64,000 nt of DNA from CAYNRG01 sp964399545. Lineage in GTDB: Bacteria > Bacillota_I > Bacilli_A > Erysipelotrichales > Erysipelotrichaceae. The stretch covers positions 231,637 through 295,636 of the forward strand of contig CAYNRG010000002.1 in the NCBI GenBank assembly GCA_964399545.1. The letters are read 5' to 3'. The position numbers and the translations under genes are program-made. Of the stretch, positions 35,663 through 43,623 are shown piece by piece (positions within the stretch are counted from its first letter, which is position 1; each line of letters starts with the position of its first letter). Below the pieces are notes generated by a model. That model saw only the letters and a program-made list of their open reading frames with translations, searched no databases and was not told where the DNA came from.

Positions 35663-36997
35663 ATGAAATTATATAATACAAAGACATTAGAAATAGAAGA
35701 ATTTAAACCTTTAGTTGAAAAAGAAGTAAGCATGTATGTCTGTGGACCAACGGTGTATAATCATGCTCATATTGGAAATGCACGACCAATCATTGTTTTT
35801 GATACCTTGCGTAGGGTGTTTGAGGCTTTGGAGTATACTGTTCGCTATGTGTCCAACTATACCGATGTTGATGATCGTATTATTGAACAAGCTTTAAGTG
35901 AAGGGATTAGTGAAGCTGATATTACAGAAAAGTATATTGAGGCCTATGAAACGGTTCGTGAAAAATTAAATACTAGACCACTATCTAGCGCACCTAAAGT
36001 TACAGAAACGATGGATGAAATTATTCAATTTATTCAGTCTTTAATGGAAGTTGGTTTTGCTTATGAAGTGAATGGGGATGTTTTCTTTCGAGTTGGAAAA
36101 GCGAAAAATTATGGTGAAATTTCTCATCAGAATTTAGAGGATTTACAAGTTGGAGCAAGAATTGAAGAAAATATTAAAAAAGAATCTCCCCTTGATTTTG
36201 CTTTATGGAAAAAAACGGAACAAGGATTAAGGTGGGACTCTCCTTGGGGGAAAGGCCGCCCAGGATGGCATACTGAATGTGTTGTTATGATTCAAAATGA
36301 GTTTAAAAAAACATTGATTGATATCCATGGTGGAGGGCAAGACTTGAGATTTCCACATCATGAGAATGAAGTTGCTCAGTGTCAAGCTTTGCACGAAACA
36401 AGCCTTGCGAATTACTGGTTGCATAATGGAATGATTAATATTGATGGCGCAAAAATGAGTAAGTCTCTAGGAAACTTTACTTTTGCAAAAGATGTTTTGG
36501 AACAATATGACGCAAATTTAATTCGTTGGTTTATGTTGTCGGTTCATTATCGAATGGAGTTAAACTTTACAGAAGAAGCATTTGATGTTGCTAAAAAAGA
36601 ATTAGATAAAATCAATCAAGCATTGAAACAAGCCTATATTTTATTAAGTTTCAATCAAGTGGTTTATCCTGAAAAGATAAATGCAGAGTTGATTGAGCCG
36701 TTTATGGAAGCGATGCAAGATGACTTGAATACGCCAAATGCATACACAGCTATTTTTGATTTGGTTAAAAGATTAAATCAGGCTTTAAGAAATAAATCTA
36801 GCGAAAAGCAAGAGATTGCAGAGCTTGTTGTAGCGATAGAACAAGCAATGGATATTTTAGGAATTCCAAAAAATCGCATAGAAATGACAACTTATCAAAG
36901 GGAACAGTATGAAAAGTGGAATGAAGCTAAAGTAAGTAAAAACTTTGATGAAGCAGATCGCTTGCGTAATATTCTTCAGGAAGAAGGTATACTTTAA
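35663..36997 (+). CDS. cysS: Cysteinyl-tRNA synthetase
   Basis: Class I aminoacyl-tRNA synthetase charging tRNA-Cys. The zinc and adenylate region CGPTVYNHAHIGNARP contains the HIGH motif, and AKMSKSLGNF is the KMSKS loop. Zinc ligands are expected at Cys28, CVVM and HHENE. The 444-residue length is about 20 short of the typical 465, the loss being in the C-terminal anticodon-binding part. An AAAGGGGAAG site precedes the ATG. Its stop shares one base with the mrnC start. Confidence 0.96.
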   Translation: MKLYNTKTLEIEEFKPLVEKEVSMYVCGPTVYNHAHIGNARPIIVFDTLRRVFEALEYTVRYVSNYTDVDDRIIEQALSEGISEADITEKYIEAYETVREKLNTRPLSSAPKVTETMDEIIQFIQSLMEVGFAYEVNGDVFFRVGKAKNYGEISHQNLEDLQVGARIEENIKKESPLDFALWKKTEQGLRWDSPWGKGRPGWHTECVVMIQNEFKKTLIDIHGGGQDLRFPHHENEVAQCQALHETSLANYWLHNGMINIDGAKMSKSLGNFTFAKDVLEQYDANLIRWFMLSVHYRMELNFTEEAFDVAKKELDKINQALKQAYILLSFNQVVYPEKINAELIEPFMEAMQDDLNTPNAYTAIFDLVKRLNQALRNKSSEKQEIAELVVAIEQAMDILGIPKNRIEMTTYQREQYEKWNEAKVSKNFDEADRLRNILQEEGIL

Positions 36998-37380
36998 TGA
37001 AAGTTAGTGAACTTTCAGGAAGCACATTAGCTTACTTAGGCGATGCGGTATGGTCTCTTTTAGTTCGGGAATTTTTAATTGAAAAAGGTTATAACCGCCC
37101 CAAAGACTTGCAAGTGCAAAGTGTTCGGTTTGTGAGTGCAAAAGCGCAGGCGAAAATTTACTTTCATTTAATGGAAGATGATTTTTTTACTCAGCAAGAA
37201 CAAGAAATTTTTAAACGAGGCAGAAATTTTAAGGGAGATAGTGTTCCCAAAAATACAGATGTTGCGACATACCGTACTTCAACGGGATTTGAGGCCATTG
37301 TTGGATATTGGTCTATTGAGAAAAAGCAAGATCGATTAGAAGCAGCATGGGACAAAGTTAAAACTTTGATGGAGGGATAA
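36997..37380 (+). CDS. mrnC: Mini-ribonuclease III
   Basis: A 127-residue RNase III catalytic domain without the dsRNA-binding domain; in Bacillus it matures 23S rRNA. Signature features are LAYLGDAVW, SAKAQAKIY and the acidic/basic FKRGRN and VPKNTDVATYRTSTGFEAIVG region. The cysS-mrnC-rlmB order is conserved in Bacillota. Confidence 0.94.
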   Translation: MKVSELSGSTLAYLGDAVWSLLVREFLIEKGYNRPKDLQVQSVRFVSAKAQAKIYFHLMEDDFFTQQEQEIFKRGRNFKGDSVPKNTDVATYRTSTGFEAIVGYWSIEKKQDRLEAAWDKVKTLMEG

Positions 37381-37381
37381 T

Positions 37382-38098
37382 ATGTCACAATATATATACG
37401 GGAAAAACTTGATTAAAGAAATCCTTCAACAAGGTAAAATCCAAGAATTGTATCTTACTTCAAATCACCAAGATTTGAAAAAACAGGCAAAGCAACAAGG
37501 GATTGAAGTAAAAGAGGTAAACAAAGGGTACTTAGATAAACTGAGTAATCGATCTAATCATCAAGGTGTTGTAGCGAAAATAGAGGATTATAAAACCTAT
37601 AGCGTTGATGAAATTTTGAAAAGTATACCGCCAGAAGATTTAGGACTCTTGGTTGTGTTGGATGAATTAGAAGATCCACATAACTTTGGGGCTATTTTAA
37701 GAAGTGCCTGTGCGACAAAGGTAAATGGAGTCATTATAAAAAAGAGAAATGCGGTGGGATTAACCCCGACAGTAGCAAAGGTTTCTGCTGGAGCGATTGA
37801 ACATGTGAAAGTTGCGGAAGTTACAAACATTACCCAAACATTGAAGAAATTAAAAGAGCTGGGATATTGGATTGTAGGAGCAGATGGTCACCAATCACAG
37901 GATTATCGTGCTCTCAACTATGATACTCCAACAGTCTTGGTTATAGGAAATGAAGGAAAAGGAATGTCTCGCTTGGTTAAAGCTGAATGTGATTATTGTG
38001 TTTGCTTGCCGATGGCAGGACCAGTAGAATCATTAAATGCGTCTGTAGCCTGTGGGATCTTACTTTATCAAATTTACTCAAAACGCTTCCCGTTATAA
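37382..38098 (+). CDS. rlmB: 23S rRNA (guanosine-2'-O)-methyltransferase RlmB, SpoU/TrmH family
   Basis: Methylates 23S rRNA ribose using SAM. SPOUT knot motifs are LDELEDPHNFGAILRSA (~93-109), VIGNEGKGMSRL and LPMAGPVESLNASVA. The N-terminal ~70 residues form the RNA-binding L30e-like domain. 238 aa. Its TAA stop lies in the loop of a terminator hairpin that extends into the leader of the sigma factor gene. Confidence 0.94.
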   Translation: MSQYIYGKNLIKEILQQGKIQELYLTSNHQDLKKQAKQQGIEVKEVNKGYLDKLSNRSNHQGVVAKIEDYKTYSVDEILKSIPPEDLGLLVVLDELEDPHNFGAILRSACATKVNGVIIKKRNAVGLTPTVAKVSAGAIEHVKVAEVTNITQTLKKLKELGYWIVGADGHQSQDYRALNYDTPTVLVIGNEGKGMSRLVKAECDYCVCLPMAGPVESLNASVACGILLYQIYSKRFPL

Positions 38099-38113
38099 AG
38101 GGGAGTGTTTTTT
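38081..38113 (+). terminator. Terminator containing the sigma factor ribosome binding site
   Basis: An 11-bp stem (38081-38091 with 38100-38110, two G-U pairs), 8-base loop and six Ts. The rlmB stop codon is in the loop. The AAGGGGAG ribosome binding site of the next gene is largely within the 3' arm, and that gene's ATG is just 3 bases past the T-run. Confidence 0.75.
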
Positions 38114-38115
38114 AA

Positions 38116-38730
38116 ATGATAAAAAAGGAAAATGATTATGAACTATTGTATTACTATAGGTTACAGGAAGATTATGTTTTGGAAAGATTGCGACAGCAGT
38201 ATAAACCATTTGCTTGGAAAGTTGTGAATGTATGTCTTTCAACATCGGCACAATGTCAAGGTTATCGTGAAGACTTAATCGATGAAGCGGTATTGTCTTT
38301 ACTTGATGCGATAGAAGCTTATCGTGATAGTGTTGCGTGTAGCTTTAGTTCGTTTTACTATGTCTGCGCTCTTCGAAAAGTGAAAACTATTTTACGTCAT
38401 TATTTGAGAGAGTCAAACTATTTAAACTTATATGCAACCTCTTTAGACTCATTAGTAAAGGAGGAAGAAGGAACCTACTGGTCTGATCTTTGTAAAGATC
38501 CCAACATTCTTTCCGATCCAGCAATGAGTCTTCGATATTACGAAGGAGTGAAAAGAGTCTTGAAAGAAGTGTCTCAACTTAATGAGGAGGATAGAAAAAC
38601 CTTATCGCTTTACCAACAAGGGTATTCTTATCAGGAAGCCGCAAAAATTTTAGGGTGTTCCACCAAAACATATGATAATCGAATACAAAAAGTGAAACGT
38701 TTTATTAAACAGTCCATTGACGAACAATAA
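38116..38730 (+). CDS. SigH-like sigma-70 family RNA polymerase sigma factor
   Basis: A 204-residue alternative sigma factor. The region 2-like part (~45-105) has DLIDEAVLSLLDAIEAY and SFSSFYYVCALRKV. Region 4 (~150-200) has YSYQEAAKILGCSTKTYDNRIQKVKR as a helix-turn-helix. Its position between rlmB and rpmG-secE-nusG is the sigH position in Bacillus, but the sequence is divergent, so the name is not assigned. The ribosome binding site lies in a terminator stem, so expression is probably limited by both termination and occlusion (inference). Confidence 0.82.
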   Translation: MIKKENDYELLYYYRLQEDYVLERLRQQYKPFAWKVVNVCLSTSAQCQGYREDLIDEAVLSLLDAIEAYRDSVACSFSSFYYVCALRKVKTILRHYLRESNYLNLYATSLDSLVKEEEGTYWSDLCKDPNILSDPAMSLRYYEGVKRVLKEVSQLNEEDRKTLSLYQQGYSYQEAAKILGCSTKTYDNRIQKVKRFIKQSIDEQ

Positions 38731-38781
38731 GGAGTATGATAGAGTTAATAAGCAAGAAAAGTGAAAGGAGTTGTTTTTGTC

Positions 38782-38937
38782 GTGGCAAAAGAAGATAAAG
38801 TAATTTTGACTTGTACGGTGTGTTTGTCTCGCAATTACACAACTCATCGAAATAAACGTTCCTCGGTGGAACGATTGGAATTAAAAAAATATTGTAAGCG
38901 TTGTGGAGAACATACGGTACACAAAGAAACGAAATAG
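38782..38937 (+). CDS. rpmG: 50S ribosomal protein L33
   Basis: A 51-residue zinc-binding L33. The GTG start gives MAKEDKVILTCTVC. The two CxxC pairs (CTVC and CKRC) form the zinc ribbon (the C+ form). The ribosome binding site AAAGGAG is about 12 bases upstream, rather far. It lies in the standard rpmG-secE-nusG order. Confidence 0.93.
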   Translation: MAKEDKVILTCTVCLSRNYTTHRNKRSSVERLELKKYCKRCGEHTVHKETK

Positions 38938-38949
38938 GAGGACGAAAAT

Positions 38950-39132
38950 ATGAAATGGTTTAGTTTTGATGGTATTGCAAAAGAAGTAAAAAGAATTCGT
39001 TGGCCCCATACAAGTGATTTAATGTCAAATACAGCAGAGGTATTAATGTTTGTTGTATTCTTTGGAGCATTCTTTGTGGCATGTGAGTTCTTTGTGACTT
39101 TCTTTTTACGATTGATAGGAATAGGTATTTAA
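38950..39132 (+). CDS. secE: Preprotein translocase subunit SecE
   Basis: A 60-residue single-spanning translocon subunit. It has the conserved amphipathic KEVKRIRWPHTSDL segment followed by one C-terminal TM helix (~30-55). A GGAGG site precedes the ATG. It is followed immediately by nusG. Confidence 0.94.
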   Translation: MKWFSFDGIAKEVKRIRWPHTSDLMSNTAEVLMFVVFFGAFFVACEFFVTFFLRLIGIGI

Positions 39133-39133
39133 C

Positions 39134-39706
39134 ATGGCAGAAATTAAAGCGCCATTAATAAATGAAAGTGAGAAGCGTTGGTATGTTGTAAATACTTATG
39201 CTGGTCATGAAAATAGAGTAAAGGAAAATTTAGAGCGCCGTGTAGAATCTATGGGTATATCTGAATGCTTGTTCCAGATCTTAGTAGCTGAAGAAGCAGA
39301 GATTGAATTTAAAAATGGGAAAGAAGTAACGAAGATGAAAAACTTATTTCCTGGGTATTTGTTTGTTGAGATGATTATGACTGATGATGCTTGGTATGTT
39401 GTTAGAAATACACCGGGAGTAACAGGATTCATCGGGTCTTCTGGTGGTGGAGCAAAGCCATTCCCAGTTTCACCTGAAGAAATGGAATCAATCTTAAGAA
39501 GAGTAGGAAAACAAGAAGGAAAAATTAATGTGGATTTTGCTGAAGGGGATACGGTTAAAATTTTAACTGGACCATTTAGTGGAATGGAAGGGAAAGTTCA
39601 TGCGATGAACGACCAAACACAAATTGCTTCTGTGTTGATGATTCTTTTTGGAAGAGAGACACCAACAGATGTGGCTTATCGCGATTTAGTAAAAGCAGAT
39701 ATATAG
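39134..39706 (+). CDS. nusG: Transcription termination/antitermination protein NusG
   Basis: A 190-residue transcription elongation factor. The NGN domain has WYVVNTYAGHENRVKENL at the start and LFPGYLFVEM. The KOW domain has FAEGDTVKILTGPFSGMEGKV. In Bacillota nusG is usually followed by rplK, but here a terminator, msrA and another gene intervene. Confidence 0.96.
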   Translation: MAEIKAPLINESEKRWYVVNTYAGHENRVKENLERRVESMGISECLFQILVAEEAEIEFKNGKEVTKMKNLFPGYLFVEMIMTDDAWYVVRNTPGVTGFIGSSGGGAKPFPVSPEEMESILRRVGKQEGKINVDFAEGDTVKILTGPFSGMEGKVHAMNDQTQIASVLMILFGRETPTDVAYRDLVKADI

Positions 39707-39711
39707 AAAGT

Positions 39712-39741
39712 AGCTATAAACGGAAGTTTATAGCTTTTTTT
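39712..39741 (+). terminator. Intrinsic terminator after nusG
   Basis: A 10-bp perfect stem (AGCTATAAAC/GTTTATAGCT), GGAA loop, then a T-run. Confidence 0.85.
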
Positions 39742-39762
39742 AAAACAAAAGGAGGAATTTTA

Positions 39763-40590
39763 ATGGAAAAGAGAGTTATTTATTTTGCAGGAGGTTGCTT
39801 TTGGGGAGTAGAAAAATTTATGTCAAGTTTACCAGGAGTTATTTCTGCCGTATCCGGGTATGCGAATGCTTCAGTTGAGCATCCTACATATAAGCAAGTA
39901 ACGGAAGGCGATACAAAAGCAAGAGAAACAGTTAAAGTTGTTTATGATGATTCTATCATCCATTTAAAGACATTAGTGTTTTCGTACTTCACAATTATTG
40001 ACCCGACAATTGAAAATCGACAAGGACATGATGTGGGTAGTCAGTATCAAGCGGGGATATATTATGGGAGTGAAGAGGATTATCCAAGCATTAAGTTTGT
40101 CTTGGATATTGAATCTAAACGCTATGATGAAATTAAAGTTGAAATCAAAATGCTAGAAAACTTTTATGCTGCAGAAGAATATCATCAGAAATATTTAGAC
40201 AAAAACCCTCAAGGCTATTGTCATGTCCCATTTGACAAAATGAAGAAAGCTAGAGAGCTGAAGGTGGATGCAGGTAATTACAACAGACTCTCTGATAAAG
40301 AAATAGAGGAGAGAGTAAAATATAGCCTAGGAAATATTTTATTTGTTGAGAAGTTAGGTATGTATGTGGATGTTACAACGGATGAACCGTTGTTTGAAGA
40401 AAAGGATAAGATAGCCGAGAGTGTTCAATGGATTGATTTTCAAAAACCTGTGGATGGGTTTGTTGTGATTAATCATGGTGGTCATCTTCTAAGCAGGATA
40501 GGGAATCTTTATTTAGGAGAGCTTATTTCGGTAGATGGTCAAGCGGTTTATAGAGTAAGTAAGGTAGTGGAAAAACTCTCTTTTATTTAA
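39763..40590 (+). CDS. msrA: Peptide methionine sulfoxide reductase MsrA with degenerate MsrB domain
   Basis: Residues 1-155 are a complete MsrA, repairing methionine-S-sulfoxide, with catalytic Cys12 in GGCFWG and the HDVGSQY and YHQKYL motifs. Residues ~175-275 align with MsrB: LSDKEIEE for the usual start, GMYVDVTTDEPLF for GIYVDVVSGEPLF, QWIDFQKP for GWPSFTKP and VYRVSKVVEKLSF for RYCINSASLRF. The catalytic Cys and the zinc-binding CxxC are lost, so the MsrB half should be inactive in methionine-R-sulfoxide repair but may be kept structurally. AAAGGAGG precedes the ATG. Confidence 0.9.
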   Translation: MEKRVIYFAGGCFWGVEKFMSSLPGVISAVSGYANASVEHPTYKQVTEGDTKARETVKVVYDDSIIHLKTLVFSYFTIIDPTIENRQGHDVGSQYQAGIYYGSEEDYPSIKFVLDIESKRYDEIKVEIKMLENFYAAEEYHQKYLDKNPQGYCHVPFDKMKKARELKVDAGNYNRLSDKEIEERVKYSLGNILFVEKLGMYVDVTTDEPLFEEKDKIAESVQWIDFQKPVDGFVVINHGGHLLSRIGNLYLGELISVDGQAVYRVSKVVEKLSFI

Positions 40591-40655
40591 AAAGCAAGTA
40601 GCTTATAAAGTGTAAATAAAAAGAAAATGAAAAAAGTTAATTTTAAGTAGATATA

Positions 40656-40685
40656 TTGACAGAATTATGAATGCAACTATATACT
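40656..40685 (+). promoter_or_regulatory. Promoter of the 170-aa membrane protein gene
   Basis: A perfect TTGACA, an 18-bp spacer and TATACT. The ATG at 40671 lies inside this promoter, so the start at 40710 is preferred. Confidence 0.7.
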
Positions 40686-40709
40686 AAATTAATATGGGGG
40701 ATAAAGGAA

Positions 40710-41222
40710 ATGGATGTAGAAACAAAATTAATACTTATACTATTAGGAGGTTTTTTATTAATAGGTGGGCTTGTAGCGTTAGGGATAAAAGCAACAAAAA
40801 ATAGCGGCGCGATACATGCAAAAGTAGGTTTGCAAAACGTAAAAAGAACATTTAAAAAAGATCCGGAAGCCTTGCTGCTTTTAGAAAAGGGAAACATCTT
40901 AGGATTTGGTCACTATAGTAGAAAAATAAATCTTCTTAGAATAAAATCAAAAACTATTTCAGGAGTTCTAGTTGTTGAGCAAGAGAGAATGATTTTATTA
41001 ACTAGCCAGCTAACGGCGTTTTCTTCAACTCCAGTTGTCATTCCGTTAAGCTATGATCTAATTGATAAGGAAAAATCGAAATATATTCCTAAAAAGAAAT
41101 GGGCAGTTCTGTACTTAAAAGATAATCTAGATGAATACTTTTTAAGAGAGACAGAAAAAACAGACGAAGGTTTCTTAGAAAAGTTCATTCAACGAAATGG
41201 AATCCAAGAGATCGAAAAATAA
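40710..41222 (+). CDS. Single-TM membrane protein of unknown function
   Basis: About 170 aa: a short acidic start, one TM helix (~6-28), then a ~140-residue cytoplasmic domain with beta-rich pattern (ISGVLVVEQERMILLTS) that resembles PH-like folds only loosely. No family is recognised. GGGATAAAGGA precedes the ATG. It is transcribed from its own promoter between msrA and the rplKA leader. Confidence 0.6.
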   Translation: MDVETKLILILLGGFLLIGGLVALGIKATKNSGAIHAKVGLQNVKRTFKKDPEALLLLEKGNILGFGHYSRKINLLRIKSKTISGVLVVEQERMILLTSQLTAFSSTPVVIPLSYDLIDKEKSKYIPKKKWAVLYLKDNLDEYFLRETEKTDEGFLEKFIQRNGIQEIEK

Positions 41223-41397
41223 TTTGCTACGCATTTGAATTTAGAAATAGAACGAGGACGAAAGCAGAAAATCTTTCGTTTTCTTTTTCTATGGATAAAA
41301 AGAGTCGATGCTGTAGAAATTAGGGTCATTTTGCAGTGAAAAAGGATATAAAATTTAAAGAATGGAAGTAAAATAAGGAGTAAACAGCTAAAATTCC
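41223..41397. other. Intergenic stretch with no recognised feature
   Basis: About 175 bases between the membrane protein gene and the rplK promoter. It is AT-rich, with no stable T-ended hairpin and no reading frame of note. Confidence 0.5.
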
Positions 41398-41426
41398 TTG
41401 ATTTTATCATGGGTATCTTATATAAT
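41398..41426 (+). promoter_or_regulatory. Promoter of the rplK-rplA operon
   Basis: TTGATT, a 17-bp spacer and a perfect TATAAT, giving a leader of about 85 bases before rplK. Confidence 0.8.
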
Positions 41427-41453
41427 AGTAAGGCACTTATGTGCGAATAGAGC

Positions 41454-41484
41454 GTGGGAGGACTGCAACTAGTCCGTTAACCAC
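41454..41484 (+). promoter_or_regulatory. Probable L1-binding autoregulatory leader of rplKA
   Basis: The leader folds as GTGG/CCAC enclosing GGACT/AGTCC with asymmetric internal loops (GA on one side, GTTAA on the other). This helix-internal loop-helix layout resembles the L1 target on 23S rRNA and rplK leaders, by which L1 represses its own operon. The fold is seen; L1 binding is inferred. A small GCAC/GTGC hairpin precedes it at 41433-41444. Confidence 0.6.
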
Positions 41485-41519
41485 TGCACTGACAACAAAG
41501 AATAGAGGAGGTATGTCAA

Positions 41520-41942
41520 GTGAGTAAGAAAGTTGCGAAAGTCTGTAAGCTACAATTTCCAGCTGGACAAGCAAAACCGGGACCAGCATTAGCTTCAGCA
41601 GGAATTAACATGCCACAATTTTGTACTGCATTTAATGATGCGACAAAAGATCGTGGTGGAGATTTAGTACCTGTAATTATTACAGCGTATGAAGACAAAA
41701 GTTTTGATTTTGTATTAAAAACAACACCGGCAGCAGTATTAATTAAAAAAGCTGCAAAGGTGGCAAAAGCATCAGGAAGCCCTAAAGCAGTAAAGGCTGG
41801 TAAAATCACAGTAGATCAATTAAAAGAAATCGCTGAATACAAAATGCCAGATTTAAATGCAAACAACATTGAAGCAGCAATGAAAATTATTGCGGGAACT
41901 GCTCGTAATATGGGAATTGTTGTAGAAGGCATGGAGGACTAA
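41520..41942 (+). CDS. rplK: 50S ribosomal protein L11
   Basis: A 140-residue stalk-base protein. It shows KLQFPAGQAKPGPALASAGINMP at the N-terminal domain and the C-terminal rRNA-binding domain with GTARNMGI. It starts with GTG 8 bases after GAGGAGG. An unrelated 4-codon ATG frame begins at 41513, between the ribosome binding site and the GTG. Confidence 0.96.
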   Translation: MSKKVAKVCKLQFPAGQAKPGPALASAGINMPQFCTAFNDATKDRGGDLVPVIITAYEDKSFDFVLKTTPAAVLIKKAAKVAKASGSPKAVKAGKITVDQLKEIAEYKMPDLNANNIEAAMKIIAGTARNMGIVVEGMED

Positions 41943-41944
41943 TC

Positions 41945-42622
41945 ATGGCAGGAAAAAAATATTTAGAAGCTGTTAAATTAATCGACAGCAATAAGATATA
42001 TGATCACAAAGAAGCAGTAGCTTTAGCTAAAAAAACAAGTTCAACTAAATTTGATGCATCAGTAGAGGCTAGTTTTAACTTAAACGTAGATCCTCGTCAT
42101 GCGGATCAACAAATTCGTGGAGCAATGGTTTTGCCTCATGGAACTGGGAAAGTACAAAAAGTACTAGTAGTAACTCAAGGAGCTAAAGAACAAGAAGCAA
42201 AAGATGCAGGCGCAGACTTTGTTGGTGGTAAAGAAATTCTTGAAGATATCAAAAAAGGATGGTTTGAATTTGATATTATCGTAGCAACTCCTGATATGAT
42301 GGGAGAACTTGGGAAACTAGGAAAAATCTTAGGACCAAAAGGATTAATGCCAAACCCTAAAACTGGAACAGTAACAACAGATGTTGAAAAAGCAGTTTCA
42401 GAAATTAAAAAAGGTAAAATTGAATATCGTGTAGATAAAGAAGGAAATATCAATGTATTGATTGGTAAAGTATCATTTACGGAAGATGCTTTAGCAGAAA
42501 ACTTTAAAATTCTATATGATACAATTATGAAAGCAAGACCTGCAGCTGTTAAAGGAATTTATATGAAATCAGCAACGATTTCAACAACAATGGGTCCTGG
42601 AATTAAAGTTACAGCAGAATAG
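41945..42622 (+). CDS. rplA: 50S ribosomal protein L1
   Basis: A 225-residue L1-stalk protein and probable repressor of this operon. Conserved regions are FDASVEASFNLNVDPRHADQ, LGKILGPKGLMPNPKTGTV and the C-terminal MKSATISTTMGPGIKV. A terminator follows directly; rplJ and rplL are not downstream, unlike in Bacillus. Confidence 0.96.
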   Translation: MAGKKYLEAVKLIDSNKIYDHKEAVALAKKTSSTKFDASVEASFNLNVDPRHADQQIRGAMVLPHGTGKVQKVLVVTQGAKEQEAKDAGADFVGGKEILEDIKKGWFEFDIIVATPDMMGELGKLGKILGPKGLMPNPKTGTVTTDVEKAVSEIKKGKIEYRVDKEGNINVLIGKVSFTEDALAENFKILYDTIMKARPAAVKGIYMKSATISTTMGPGIKVTAE

Positions 42623-42629
42623 CGTATAT

Positions 42630-42658
42630 AAATCTCCAAAGATGACTTTGGAGATTTT
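42630..42658 (+). terminator. Intrinsic terminator after rplA
   Basis: A 12-bp perfect stem (AAATCTCCAAAG/CTTTGGAGATTT), ATGA loop and T-run. Confidence 0.88.
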
Positions 42659-42746
42659 TTGTTTGGTCATTTTGTTAAGAGGGAGATTGATATATTCAAA
42701 GAAAGGAGTTTATTGTATAATGAAGAAAAGTGAGAGGAGAAAATTG

Positions 42747-43250
42747 ATGTTTAAAAAAGTAAAACCAAGTGAACTTCAAAATAATTTATTTAAAATGATT
42801 TCAAAGGATTGGGGAGTTATTACAGTTTCAGGAGAGGACAAAGTTAATGGAATGACTGCTAGTTGGATTCAGATGGGATATATCTGGAATAAAGATGTAG
42901 TGACAGTCTATGTGAGACCACAACGATATACGGATGAACTCATGAGAAAAGAAGAGACATTTTCTGTAGCTTTTTTTGATGAAGAATATCGGGAACAAGT
43001 TAATTATTTGGGGAGAATCTCTGGAAAAGATGAGGATAAGTTGAAAAAATGTGATTTTACAACTACAATAGTTGAAGATACTGCGGTGATTGAACAAGCT
43101 AGTGTAGTCTTTGTCTGCAAAAAATTATATCAAGGAATTTTAAAGAAAGAGAACTTTTTAGATCAAGAACTAGCGAAGAAATGCTATCCAGGTGAAGATT
43201 TCCATCATGCATATGTTGCTGAAATTAAAGAAGTTTTAGTTAAAGAGTAA
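42747..43250 (+). CDS. Flavin reductase-like (FMN-binding split-barrel) protein
   Basis: About 167 aa, resembling the flavin reductase-like domain: early DWGVITVSG, GMTASWIQMGYIW, VVTVYVRPQRYT and SVAFFDEEYREQVNYLGR. It probably binds FMN and uses it as cofactor or substrate. The reading frame is open to 42642, but ATG 42720 overlaps a TATAAT box (42716-42721); ATG 42747 lies 6 bases after GAGAGGAG and begins the domain directly. It appears to be a single-gene unit. Confidence 0.8.
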   Translation: MFKKVKPSELQNNLFKMISKDWGVITVSGEDKVNGMTASWIQMGYIWNKDVVTVYVRPQRYTDELMRKEETFSVAFFDEEYREQVNYLGRISGKDEDKLKKCDFTTTIVEDTAVIEQASVVFVCKKLYQGILKKENFLDQELAKKCYPGEDFHHAYVAEIKEVLVKE

Positions 43251-43349
43251 AGGGTAGTCATGGGGATATAGACCATTTTCAGTTATTATTTGACCAAGAA
43301 ATAGAAGAGAATAAGTAAAGAAAAAGAGAAGCAACTATAAAAGATATAG

Positions 43350-43377
43350 TTGACAAATTAGTATAATCATGTAGAAT
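43350..43377 (+). promoter_or_regulatory. Promoter of the lysine riboswitch operon
   Basis: A perfect TTGACA, a 16-bp spacer and TAGAAT, placing transcription start just before the riboswitch. Confidence 0.65.
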
Positions 43378-43396
43378 AAGGAATATAAAAATTGTA

Positions 43397-43526
43397 TTAG
43401 AGGTAGCGATGCAGAAGAGTAATCTAGGGAGCTGGCAAGCAGAGAAATAGATGAAAGGCAACCATCGCCGAATGGAGTTTTTGGCAAAAAATTCTGTGGG
43501 GTTATAGGGAATACCTATGACACTCC
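43397..43526 (+). ncRNA. Lysine riboswitch (L box)
   Basis: The leader carries conserved L-box elements in order: AGAGGTAGCG, AAGAGTAAT, GGGAGCTGGCAAGCAGA, TGAAAGG, ATCGCCGAA, then TGTGGGGTTATAGG...CCTATGACACTCC. With lysine bound, a downstream terminator (43567-43597) should form and shut off the importer. This identifies the next three genes as lysine-related. Recognition is by motif, not by covariance search. Confidence 0.88.
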
Positions 43527-43566
43527 TTCGAAAGAAGAGGAGCTATTAGACACGAATGATACTATT

Positions 43567-43597
43567 ATCGTATGTGTGAATAGCACATGCGATTTTT
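43567..43597 (+). terminator. Riboswitch-controlled terminator
   Basis: A 10-bp stem (ATCGTATGTG/CACATGCGAT, one G-U), 7-base loop and five Ts, about 30 bases before the substrate-binding protein gene. Confidence 0.8.
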
Positions 43598-43623
43598 ATA
43601 TGGCTAGAAAAGAGGAGAAAGAA

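Noticed and set aside
40671..40709. Upstream ATG of the 170-aa membrane protein
   Set aside because: It overlaps the promoter -10 region and has no ribosome binding site.
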